DNA of 64,000 bases from assembly GCA_023091665.1 (NCBI GenBank), contig JALJCQ010000025.1, positions 620,001 through 684,000 on the forward strand, written 5' to 3'. The translations under genes were made by a program, and so were the position numbers. Positions 22,469-34,500 of this stretch are shown here, piece by piece; position 1 is the first letter of the stretch; each line of letters begins with the position of its first letter. Source of the stretch: Pythium myriotylum. Its lineage: Eukaryota > Oomycota > Peronosporomycetes > Pythiales > Pythiaceae. A model generated the notes under the pieces. The model had not been told where the DNA came from. It saw only the letters and a list, made by a program, of their open reading frames with translations, and made no database searches.

Positions 22469-24068
22469 CTCGGCGGCGCTTCCAGGTGTCTAACTTCGTA
22501 AATACGCCTCGGCATGCGGTCTATCGACGTGATACATCGGAGCTGGTGGACCCCGCTTGCGTCCTGATGGATTGTTTGGAGACGGTCTCGTGATGATGGC
22601 TGAGTTTGTTGACCACGACCCAATGTCGCTGTACTGGCTTAGGCTTACTTGGACCAGCAGGAAGGCTGACTCGAGCTGTTCAGTCTGGGTGATGGATCCT
22701 TTTTGCCCTTCGGTTACTCCGTTCTTCAAGGTCACGCTGCTGCCCATGAACATGGGATTACGACCGAGTGGAAAGCATTTGCAAAGCCACTTGTTCCTTC
22801 TCATCTTCAAGTAACAGAGTGTCAATGCGTTCGGCAAGTTGACCAGTCGTCAATAAGTCAGCAGCAAAGACTGGAGTCCCTTGGCAGACTACTCGTGTCG
22901 CTCGCTCCCTTGTCATGACCTTCCCGCGTGGGCGGCTCCACAAGGCAATAGTGGATTGGATCGTTATCAACCAGACCTTGCTATGGATGATCAACCCGCT
23001 TCTTCCAGTTGACCATTCACTCAACCTCAACTTGGATTAGTACTTTGCTGACCGTGCCTGCTTGGCAACCGAGAGAAAGCTCGATTGCCTTAGTGGCACA
23101 TCGGACTTTTTCCGAGTGGTTTGACGAAAGCCTGAGATCCAACTTAGCATCTTCGCAATCCTAGCCGTCCGCTCATAATGTACTGTACGAGCAAGGCCGC
23201 TTGGGCCAATTATCCATTGCCCATTGGGGGAAAAGTACTCGTCACTTTCTCTCATGATAGTCGTAAGGTCCGAGGCTCGCAACCCCGTCAGGCCGTCATC
23301 TCGCCGATCTGGTTACGTAGTCCTTCGATTTCGCTCAGCAAGTCGCGCCAAGTCGAGAGTATACACTTTTGTATCATGTCGCTCGAGGATAAGGACCAGA
23401 TTCCGAACACTGGTATTATGCACGATCCATCGTGTCAACCGGGGGGTCAATCCGACATCAGCTGCGCGTCTCTGTCAGATCAGCTGTCGCAAAATATATT
23501 CCCTCTTCATAACACGTTCGCTGTACTCACCTTTATATAGAGGATTTTGTTTTTTAGGATAATTTTTCCGTACAACACTTCAAAATACAAGATTAACGAT
23601 TAGATAAATTAATTTATACAGGATTCTTTGAGCACGTGTCTTTGTGATGGCTCGATGATGTACCGTAAGGCGAGACGGGGCCAGCGTCATCGCACGGCTA
23701 TGGAAAAGCACTCTGGTCGTGCGATATGCTGTAGCAGTCAGATATCTTTTCGCCAATGAGCGAGATGGATTAGTACAAGCGAGCTGGCTTTGTATCGCTT
23801 GAGGACTGTTTGGTCTGAGGAACGACATCCTCGACTAGGCATCAACACGCAATGAAGACACGGAAGTGGCCTGAGCAAGAGCCACATGGCGTAATCGCGG
23901 GCGAGACTCATCACATGGGTGTCCGGGTGCGTCGGCAGCAGTTGAGCCCATGCGTCTCCTCTCGGATCAAGAAGCAAAGCACGAAAAGGAAGGTCTTCAG
24001 TCTACGATTTACCAGCTCTCTACAACTGCGAGAAGCCAACCAGCATAGGAATACACACGACAAACGCC
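22469..24068. other. Intergenic, no supported gene
   Basis: 1.6 kb upstream of the transporter. Overlapping minus-strand frames (22490-22837, 22758-23030, 23037-23282) look somewhat protein-like but show no motif I recognise; they might be remains of a decayed gene. AT content is higher than in neighbouring DNA around 23500-23640. Confidence 0.4.
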
Positions 24069-27000
24069 ATGGCAGCCGATGGCGTCTCGAATGAGAATTA
24101 CTCCGGCGCCTCGTCGACACCGACAATGAGCCAGCGCCGCAAGTCACCCGCTCAGCTTGACCGAACTCAGACGCTCGACTACTCGACCGGCCAAGGGCTC
24201 ATGAAGCAGGGCGCCGACTTCCTCCACGACAAGATCTCGAGCAAAGCGGAGGCCGCGATAGGCCACGCTCTGCCTCAGATGGAAGTCCGTTTCAAGAACC
24301 TCTCGATCACTGCCGACGTGCTCGTCTCGAATGAAAAGTCCGAGGAGATTCTCCCGACGCTCACGAACGAGCTCCTCAAAGGGTTCAGTGGGCTCTCCAA
24401 GAAGAAACACATCGAGACCAAGCACATCCTCAACAACGTCAACGGTGTCTTCAAGCCAGGCACTATGACGCTCGTGCTGGGCCAACCGGGCTCGGGCAAG
24501 TCGTCGCTGATGAGGATCCTGAGCAACCGGTTCCCGATGAGCAAGACGACTAAGCTTGAAGGCGAGATCCTGTATAACGGCGCCAGCCACACTGAGGTCT
24601 CGAAGCGCGTGCCCCAATTCGTGTCCTACGTGACGCAGCGTGACTACCACTTCCCCACACTGACGGTCAAGGAGACTCTCGAGTTTGCCCACGAGTGCTG
24701 TGGTGGCGTCTTGCCCAAGAGTGCCGAGGCGAAATTTGTCAACGGCACCGAGGAGGAGAACCGCAAGGCCCTCGAGGCGGCTCAGGCCTTTGTCAAGCAC
24801 CTTCCCGACGTCATTATCCAACAGCTCGGTCTGGAGATTTGCCAGGACACTATCGTCGGTAATGCCATGCTTCGTGGTGTCTCTGGTGGTGAGCGCAAGC
24901 GTGTCACGACCGGTGAGATGCAGTTTGGCAACAAGTCGGTCATCTTCATGGACGAGATCAGTACGGGTCTCGACAGTGCGGCCGCGTACGACATTGTCAA
25001 GACGCAGCTCAGTCTCGCGCGCAAGCTCCGTAAGACAGTGATCATCTCTCTCCTCCAGCCCTCGCCCGAGATCTTCGAGCTCTTTGATTACGTCATGATC
25101 CTCAATGAAGGCCACGTGATCTACCACGGTCCACAGGATCAGGCGCTCGGATACTTCCAGGACATGGGCTTTGTCTGCCCTCCGAAGGTGACGTGGCCGA
25201 CTTCCTGCTCGACATCGGCACGAACCAGCAGCACCAGTACGAGAAAGGCCTCCCCCCAGGGTCCCGATACCCTCGCAGGCCGCGTGAGCTCGCCGAGTAC
25301 TATGAGCGCTCGTCGACCCACGAGGAAATTCTGCGCGACCTCCACGCTCCGCACGACCCGGAGCTGCTCCGCGATCGCGAGGACTACTTCGACAACATCC
25401 CTGAGTTCCACCAGTCGTTCTGGGAAGGCACTGCGACCGTGACGCGCCGCCAGTTGCTCATGACGGCGCGTGACACGCCGTACTTGCTCAGTCGAGCCAT
25501 CATGATCCTTCTTATGGGCTTTCTCAACGGCACGGTCTTCTGGCAAGTCGACCCGTCCCAAGTGCAGGTGGTCATCGGCATCTTGTTCCAGACTGTCCTC
25601 TTCCTCTCGTTCGGCCAGGCCTCGCAAGTGCCGCAGTTCTTTGCGGCGCGCCAGATCTTCTACAAGCAGCGCGGCGCCAACTTCTACCGCTCGGCGTCCT
25701 ACGTGCTCGCATTCTCGGTGTGCCAGCTACCGCTCGCGATGCTCGAGACCGCCATCTTCGGCTCGATGATCTACTGGATGTGTGGCTTGGTCTCATCCAT
25801 CTCGGCCTTCCTGCTCTTCGAGCTGCTGATCTTGCTGACGATGATGACGCTCACGGCCTTCTTCTTCCTCGTCTCGTGTGTGTCGCCCAACCTGAACATC
25901 GGACAGCCCATGTCGATGCTCGTGGCCACGGTGCTCGTGCTCTTCGGCGGCTTCGTGATCGGCAAGCCCGATATCCCGAACTACTTCGTGTGGATCTACT
26001 GGATCAACCCGATCTCGTGGGGCATGCGCGGTCTCGCCATCAACCAGTATATGGCCAGCGACTTCGACGTGAACGAGTATGGAGGGATCAACTACATGGA
26101 CAAGTACAACATGACCATGGGCGAGTACATGCTCGACGTCGTGGGCTTGGAATCCGACACGGCCTGGTTGTACTCGAGCTACTTCTACATCGCCGGCGTC
26201 TACTTGGTCTTCCAAGTCTTCTCGTTCTTGGCGCTCGAGTACTTCCGCTTCGAGACCCCAGAGAACATCGGTCTGGCGAGCTTTGATAAGGACGACGAGT
26301 CGACCTCCTCGACCGCGGGCAGCCCCGTCTCGAGCAGTGGATCGGAGTACGTCTTGGCGCAGACTCCGCGTGCCAACGGCCAGGAGGCAGTCATCGACGT
26401 GCAGCATAGGACGCGTCGCTCCACGCCCGTCACGCTCGCGTTCAAGGACTTGTGGTACACCGTGCCGAACCCTCAGAACCCGAAGGAAGGTCTTGATTTG
26501 CTCAAGGGCATCAGCGGCTACGCGACACCAGGCACGATCACGGCGCTCATGGGTAGCTCCGGAGCCGGCAAGACGACTCTGATGGACGTGATTGCCGGTC
26601 GCAAGACCTCTGGAAAGATCCAAGGGCAGATCCTCCTTAACGGCTTTGAGGCAACGCCGCTCGCGATCTCGCGCAGCACGGGCTACTGTGAACAGATGGA
26701 CATCCACTGCGAGGCGGCGACGTTCCGCGAGGCGCTCACGTTCAGTGCGTTCCTGCGTCAGAGCGATTCGGTCCCGGCCAGCGAGAAGTACGACTCGGTG
26801 GAGGAGTGTCTCGACCTGCTCGACCTGCGCCCGATCGCCGACAAGATCATCCGCGGCAGCTCGGTGGAGCAGATGAAGCGTCTCACGATCGGCGTGGAGC
26901 TCGCGGCGCAGCCGAGCGTGCTCTTCCTGGACGAACCGACGAGTGGCCTGGACGCGCGATCGGCCAAGATGATCATGGACAGTGTACGCAAGGTCGCCGA

Positions 27001-28235
27001 CACGGGCCGCACGGTCGTGTGCACGATCCACCAGCCGTCGACCGAGGTCTTCCACGTCTTCGACAACTTGTTGCTGCTTAAGCGCGGCGGATACACGGTC
27101 TACTTCGGTGAACTCGGCAAGAACGCGAGCGAATTGGTGCGCTACCTCGAGTCGATCGAAGGCGTCGAGCCGCTCGAGCAAGGATACCTGGATGCTCGAA
27201 GTGATCGGTGCTGGTGTGGGCAACACGGCTGGCCAGGACACAGACTTTGTGCAGATCTTCAACAACAGCCCCAAGAAGGAGCAGCTCGACCAGGCTCTGG
27301 CTGGCGAGGGAATGACGCGTCCGGCGCCTGGGGCGAGCCCGCTGGCCTTCCAGCAGAAGCGCGCGGCGAGCAACGCGACCCAGGCCAAGTTTGTGGTCAC
27401 TCGTTTCTTCACGACGTACTGGCGCACGCCTTCGTACAATCTCACGCGCTTTGGCATCAACGTGTTCCTGAGTGCGGTCTTTGCACTGACGTACGCCGAC
27501 GTCGAGTACTCTTCATACAGCGGTATCAACAGTGGTCTCGGCATGGTCTTCATGACCTCGCTGCTCATCAGCATGGTCTCGTTCCAGGGCGTGGTGCCCA
27601 TGATCGGCGACGAGCGTCCGTCGTACTACCGCGAGCGCGCCTGCCAGACCTACAACGCCTTCTGGTACTTTGTGGGCTTCGTGCTCGCCGAGATCCCGTA
27701 CGTCTTCGGCAGCATCCTCATCTTCGTCGGTATCATGTTCCCGTCGGTGGGCTTCAGCGGCGCCCACGACTTCTTCATCTACTGGGTCGTGCTCAGTCTC
27801 TTCGTGCTCTTCATGGTCTACGCCGGCATCTTCTTGGCGCTCGCGATGCCCAGTGTCGAGGTCGCCATGGTCATCGGCGTGCTCTACGTCTCGGTGTTCG
27901 TGCTCGTCATGGGGTTCAACCCGCCCAAGGCCCAGCTGCCGGACGCGTTCACGTGGATGTACGAGATCGCGCCGCAGCGGTACGTCTTCGAGGCGCTGGC
28001 CACGACGGTCTTCGGCAACTGCGCCTCGGACTCGAGCCGCGTGGGCTGCAAGGTCATCAAGAACGCCCCGCCGACGATCGAGGAAGGCTCGACCGTCGAG
28101 AGCTTTCTCTCGACCACCTACGCCATGAGCTACGACAACCTCTGGCGAGACATCGGCGTGCTCGCGGCGATCTCGGGCGTCTTCGCCGTGCTCTCGCTCA
28201 TCGCGCTGCGCTACCTCAACCACCAGAAGAGATAG
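24069..28235 (+). pseudogene. PDR-type (ABCG) ABC transporter with two frame-breaking indels
   Basis: Full-size NBD-TMD-NBD-TMD layout, as in pleiotropic drug resistance pumps of the plasma membrane. NBD1 has Walker A GQPGSGKSS, signature SGGERKR and Walker B VIFMDEISTGLD. TMD1 covers about 25480-26250. NBD2 has GSSGAGKTT, the degenerate signature SVEQMKR typical of oomycete PDRs and LFLDEPTSGLD; TMD2 lies at about 27420-28230. The frame breaks twice. Near 25182 one base is missing between CPPK and DVADFLLDIGT. Near 27186 about 11 bases are missing where the family has G-Y-N-P-A-T-W-M-L-E-V. Pieces are 24069-25180, 25193-27186 and 27187-28235. Apart from these the sequence is well conserved, so inactivation is recent, or the assembly is wrong here. 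Confidence 0.8.
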
Positions 28236-28562
28236 AGCCCCCGAACGCCGTCGGCCCAGGGGGATACTCTATCTACGCTCTCTTCTATATGTCATACCCT
28301 TTCATAATGCATACCTCACACAATGCTGGTCTTGTCGTCGTCGTTTATGGCAACATAAGAGCAACTTTCCACCGATCTCTCTTCCATGTGACGTGATCCA
28401 GCAACTGTACTCAACCATACTTTCAACACCCACATCGTCTTTTACAGGGTATAGAATCTCCTTTCAAGGTGAACCTCTCGCCCTCGACAAAGTTACCTCC
28501 TCCATCCCCCACCAAGCAAACGGACCCGTCGAGAAAGGCAACCACCCACCTCGGGCCCCCTC
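28236..28562. other. Intergenic
   Basis: 327 bp between the transporter stop and the next ATG; no gene seen. Confidence 0.6.
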
Positions 28563-31500
28563 ATGCGCCGCCACGCGCCGCCTGCTGCGCCCCAGGGCTT
28601 CGCGTCGCTCGAGCGCGACGCCGCGGCCTTTCTCCACTCGCTGCGCGCGAGCCGCTCGGACGCGGCGGCGCCGCCCAACGCGCTCCACGTGCGCGACGCC
28701 ATCCAGGCGCTGCGTGCGCAGTTTGGTGCGTGCCGACAAGAGCGACGTATTGAGAGAAGGAGGGGGAATCTGACGTTTGCATGGACAGGGCCGGCGTTCG
28801 ATGAAGTGTACGGCGCGGCGCCGATGCGGCTGCCGGCGCTGCGGCAGCTGCAGCTCGCGCACGAGCGCGTGTGGGCCTTTGTGACGTGCTACCACCACGC
28901 GCGCCGCATCCACACGCTCTACGAGTGCCACCTCGCGTTCCTCGCGCAGGAAGGCGTGCGCCACTTTGGCGAGCTGGGCATCGGCAACTCGTTCTTGCAC
29001 ACGGACGCCGTGCAGACGCTCTACCACGCGCCCGCGACCATCTACCGCCTCACGACCATGGACGTGCTCACGGCGCTGCGCCAGTTCGAGAGCGTGCTGG
29101 GCCACGACGCGTTCGCCGCGAACAGCCACAGCCACCACCACCACCAGTCGCGTGCGCCGCCGCAGCGCGTCGACCGCGAGCAGTTCAAACAGTTTATCGC
29201 ACAACAACGGCGCCAGCCGAGCGCCGAGGCCATGGGGCTCCACATCGACGTCGACGGGTTCGGGCCGTATATCGCGATGCTGCGTCGTATCTCCAAGAAA
29301 GAGCAGCGCGAGATCCACGAGCTCCAGGAAGAGTTCAACAAAGGCATCGCCGACCGCGTCTTCGAGCTCTCCAAGGAAAAATTCTCGGCCGAGAACCGCC
29401 AGCAGGCGCTCGCCGAGCTGCTGCAGCGCACGAATGAGCAGCGAGCAACCGAGCTGGCGCGCGGCGAACCTGTGGCTTCATCGGCGTCAGCGCGGCGCCT
29501 GACGGCCAAGAAGGCCACAGCGACGCTCTCGTCGCTGTCTCTTGAGATCCTCAACCGCGTGACCGACGTGGATGTTTACCTTGACAACGTGTTACGGTGG
29601 AAGTCGGCCGACGAGCGGTTCAAGGGCCGATTGGGCGCACACCAGATCGCCGACGCGGACCAGAAGATCCGTACGCAGCTGACGCAGTTCCTCTTGGCGT
29701 CACAAAAGAGCCGCCACCATGCACGCGTCAAGGTCGTGACTTGGGTGCTCTGCGGGATCCTCGCGAAGATCCACACGCTGCTGCAGCTCGATGACAAAGT
29801 GCCGGACGCCAAGCCATCAGCAGAAGAGACGGGAAAGACCAAGGCAGGCGAAGATGGAGACAAGGATGACGACGAAGGCGAAGAGTGCGACTGCTGTTGC
29901 GTGGGCGAAGAGACGTGTCGCTGCCGTTGCCAGTGCGAATGCCACCGTGACGATAGCGAAGACGAGAAAACCAAGGAGATTTCTAGCGACCCGCCTTCAA
30001 CAGAATCCGACGTCAAGGAGGAAGATACCCAGTCCCCTGCAAAACGCAAGCGCAGCCGGTCGCGAAGTGACAGTATCGTGTTGTCTTCAAACGACGTCCT
30101 CGCGGCACTGGACAAGTTCCTGTCTCAGGAACTTGGCTCGCTGAACGAGGATATTGACACGACCGAGCAGTCTGTGAAGTTGTTGGCGCGAGCTGAGGCT
30201 CACTTGCGCGCTGCATTCGGTGAGAGAATCAAGAGCTTCTCTCTTGTCGAGGAGGTTGTAAAGAAGATGGAATTAGCGCGGAATGAAGAGAAGACGATCT
30301 CGGGAGACGACGCTCTGAGCAGAGTCGCAAACTGCCTTCGACGTAGCGGTATCCGAGAACCTGATGCAGCCATTTCTTCCACTTTGGCAACTAAGGAAGA
30401 AATGCGCGACTTCATTGCGGACTGTCTCCATTGCGACACACCGGCAGCATCGACTGCAGATCTTCGTCGAGCAGTTGCTCGACTGGTGTGCATCCAGTTC
30501 ACGCTCGATCAAGGCGACGAAGCGACGAGGAAGTGGGTGGACGGATTGGTTTCAGATGTGGCGAAGGATGTGGAGTCCGGAGAAGACCAGAAACTAGTGC
30601 AGCGGAGCTCCGTTCTCCATTATGCGGCCGCCTTGTCGCTCCCTATCGCAGTCAAGGCAGCCGCCGATGGAGGATCGTCGACGAGCGAGCTTGCCTTGTT
30701 GGAAGACGAGGCGACCCGTGATCAGGTAGTTGGCCCCAAGACGGCAGAAGCCAAGGCGGCGTTGATCGCGTGCCCGTTCCTCGTAGATGTGAGCGAATGG
30801 ACGCATTGGCGCAGCCGCTTCGAGGCGTTTTGCGGTACGTTGCGTGTGTTTCTTCGATCGCATGAGATGATTCGCCCCGATGATCATGCGGAATTTGTTT
30901 GTTGCACTGACGGCCGTGTGGTCAAGATCCGCGGCCGGGACGAGGCCTCGGCCTCGGCGCTTGACAGCGCAGAGCTTTCGCCTGAGGCACTCGCACTCGA
31001 ACTTGTGTCTTTGTTTGCGCAGCAGAGAGGGTCACCCGACGACTTTCCCCGCGAACTCGTCGTGCTGCATCTGCGAACGATCCTCAAGCAGCAAACACTC
31101 GATGGAGACCGAGCTATCTCAACGCAGGCACGGTACGTGCTGGACACAATACTCGCAGTCCCGCTGGATTTTGTGGCCTTCGTGTACGGTTTGCTCGAAG
31201 AGGCAGCACGACCGATGGATCTAGAATCGGATGTGGTGAGAAGTTGCCGGAGCCAACTCGAAAGACGGCAGCTGTACGTGCTGGGCGAGATTATCCCGAA
31301 ACCAAAGTGGAAGGAAGTGTCAAGTCAAGTGAGGCCCGTCAGAAATGTCCGGTCTGAGCTTGTGTTGGAGGATGCACCCAAGATCCATGCTATCGCCAGC
31401 ACCGTTCTTCCTCCGACAGTGTCGAAGCCTCCACCCGGTCCCTCATTGGCATCCCCAGAGACAGCAGTGGTCCCCGCAGATGCTGACGCATGTGAAAGCT

Positions 31501-34500
31501 TCATCACTAAACTGCGCCGAGAGCAGTTCGGTATTGGGCTCGAGATCGCTGACGATGAGACGCGCACGGTGCTCCAGGCGCAACACCGTCGTCTTGAACG
31601 CGCGCTCAAGCGACTAAGTGACGAACTCTACAGTGAGAAGACGCACTTCGTGCTGGAGCTGCTGCAGAACGCGGATGATAACCAGTATCCGAACGGCGGG
31701 GTCCCTCGAGGCGAGTTCGTCCTCACACGCGAGGGCAAGATCATTTTCTCCAACAATGAGCTCGGCTTCAGTGAGTCAAATGTCCAGGCGATTTGTGACG
31801 TTGGAGCGTCAACAAAAGAGCACGAGATTGGGGACAAGCGAAGCATTGGAAAGAAAGGTATTGGCTTCAAGAGCGTTTTCAAGGTCTCCGATACGCCTGA
31901 AGTGCACTCAAATGGATTCCACATTCGGTTCCACGCCAAAGACGAGCAGGTCGGCCGCGGCTTGGGATACATTTTGCCGTACTGGATCGAGGACCAGGCG
32001 CAATGGGAGAACGCGGTCGGCACGACGTTCGTTCTCCCGCTAAACGAGCACAGCGCGCAGCGTCAAGACGAGATTTCAGCATCGCTGTTGACGTTTGAGC
32101 CGACGGTGCTGCTTTTCTTGCAGAAAATTCGAGTGTTGCGTCTCACCAACCAAGTCACTGGTGGACAGCTCGTGTTCGAAAAACATGAGGTTGTCATTGG
32201 TGCATCGGAAAACAAATCCACGACAATTAGCATTGCTACTCTAGAGTCAAAGAGAGCGAGCGATGATAGTGAGTCGCCAAGTATCAAGACATCTCAGCGA
32301 TGGGTTGTCGTGCGCCATCAATTGGACATTCCAGCAGCCTTCCAACAGCGAGGATCTCACTCGGAAATCGCGATCGCGGTACCCGTCCTGGACGAGGAGA
32401 CGCAAGATGAAGTCGAGTCGCAACGGCCACCACTCCAGCAAGTGTTCTGCTACCTCCCATTGCGATCGTACGGCTTCCGGTTCATCATTCAGGGTGATTT
32501 TGAAGTGCCAAGCTCGAGAGAAGCCATCTCGAATGGAAGTGACTGGAATCAGTGGCTTATTTCGCAGTACGCAATCCTCCTGCCCGCGCTTGTTGGGCTC
32601 GTGCAGTCAGGACAGCTCTCGCTACGTGGCTTGTTACGCGTGCTCCCACTCGACAGCGACGTACAGGCCCCCTTCAGGTCTCTGGTCGCAGAGTTTAGCC
32701 GTGAGATCAGGCAGATTCCGTGCTTCCCGTCATCGGTGGGAGATATATTGTGCTCTTCTGGCGAGCTACTCGACGTGAGCGACTTTGCAGATGACGACGC
32801 GGTGGACTTTCTCATTCAGGAAGATGCAATGGTTCACACCGCTGTGGGTAAACGCATCATGAATGTGGACTTGGCGAGCTCCATGCCTCCGCTGCTGAAG
32901 GCGCAGCTTCGTGTTGAGCGACTGCGCGCTTCTCACGTGCTCCGACTTCTTGGCGTGGCTGCCACTAAGCACGAGAGCGTTCTTGTGCTGAAACTCCTTC
33001 ATTTATTGGTGAAGATCTCGCGCCACGACCGCCACCGGTCGCTGTTGTTGCAGGAGCTGCGTAGAATCAAGTGCTTTCCGGTACGAACCGGTCAGGCCGA
33101 GACATGGACGTCTGTTGCGGAAGTCAAAGGCACGCTCTTCATCCGATCACGCCACACAACGACCAAAGCGGCGAGTGTGTTTATTGATGACCTGAGTGTT
33201 GTGAGCGACCAATTTACCACGGAGTTGGACGCCTCGTTCCCCGACACACGGCGCTTCCTGGGTGAGCAGCTCGGTGTCAGGGAACTCAACGACCATGACC
33301 TCATAGCTCACCACGTCGTGCCTGCCCTGAAGCTCACCGACAATAACCAGTCGAAGTGGTGTCACCATGTTAAGTTCCTGTCAGGGCATCTTCAAAGCTG
33401 TGGCTCTTCGTGTGCCCTACGAGGATCGATCCGGACGGCGATGCGAGTCGTCACGTGGTCGGGACGCGTCGTTCACTGCGAAGATGAGAAGAACCCAGTA
33501 TTTGTGCTGTTTCCTGTGGATGCAAAACGCCTTGAAGCGACCAGCAAATGGCTAAGAGGTGTGGCGACGCAGGAAATCAACATCGTCGACCTCGATGTGC
33601 TCGCAGACGTCGAGGACGAAGCCCATCGCGCTCTCTGGATTGACGCTTGTGGACTTTCCCAACTGCTTGATCCAAACGACAAGCGCTCCTCATCAGTTCT
33701 GGACCAGATCGTCAAGTGGATCAACGCGGAACATGACATCTCTGTCAAGCGGCGAGTATCCACGGAGTTGGCTCGGTATGTGGACACCAAGTGGTCAAGC
33801 CCCTCCGATACAAGCGGTGAGTGGTGGCAGCAGGCACCATGGCTGGAGGGATCGGATGGGCTGTTCTATCACCCACGCGATCTCTGGGTCGCGTCAGCTC
33901 ATGTCACCGCCGTGTTTGCTCGCTCCATGATCCCCGTTACGAAGATCGCGTTCGAGTCACAAGATCTTCTATCTTCCTGGCAGTTCAAGACGACCCCAAG
34001 TGTTGATGACGTCCTACACGTGCTCAAGAGCCTGAGTAGAACGACTACAAACACGCTCGACTTCGATGTTTCTGATGTTACGAGACTGTACTCATTTTTG
34101 TTGCAAGAAAGCCGCAACGAGAATCTGCCCAAATCGGCGTCCACAATTCGAAAAGCCTTCGCCTCCAAGCCTCTTATCTTCCTTCCCGGTAGCGAAGACG
34201 GGGAATCGGGAAACGGGTTTGTCGCTGTTGATGGCGTCGTGTGGTCAAGTGGCGAAGGCGCTGTTGCGTCTGTGGCTGTCACACTGGACTCGATTTATCC
34301 AAAGGCCCTACGCGCGTTCTTCGTCGGCGTCTGCGGAGTGGAGAAGAAGCCAACTGTGGATCAGCTGCTGATGGTACTTCGTAACCAACTTGGCGAGACG
34401 GAAGCCCTGAGCAAGCGCAAGTGGACGAGTCGCATTGCGCCAGTGCTGCGGCTTCTCAGCAAGACACTGGCTAAGGGCAAGTTGTCCAACACGCAGGCCA

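Noticed and set aside
22490..23282. Minus-strand frames as a retrotransposon or kinase remnant
   Set aside because: I could not identify any reverse transcriptase, integrase or kinase motif, nor terminal repeats.
25193..25442. Splicing as explanation for the first frame break in the transporter
   Set aside because: Conserved residues continue directly on both sides with only one base missing; there is no room for an intron.
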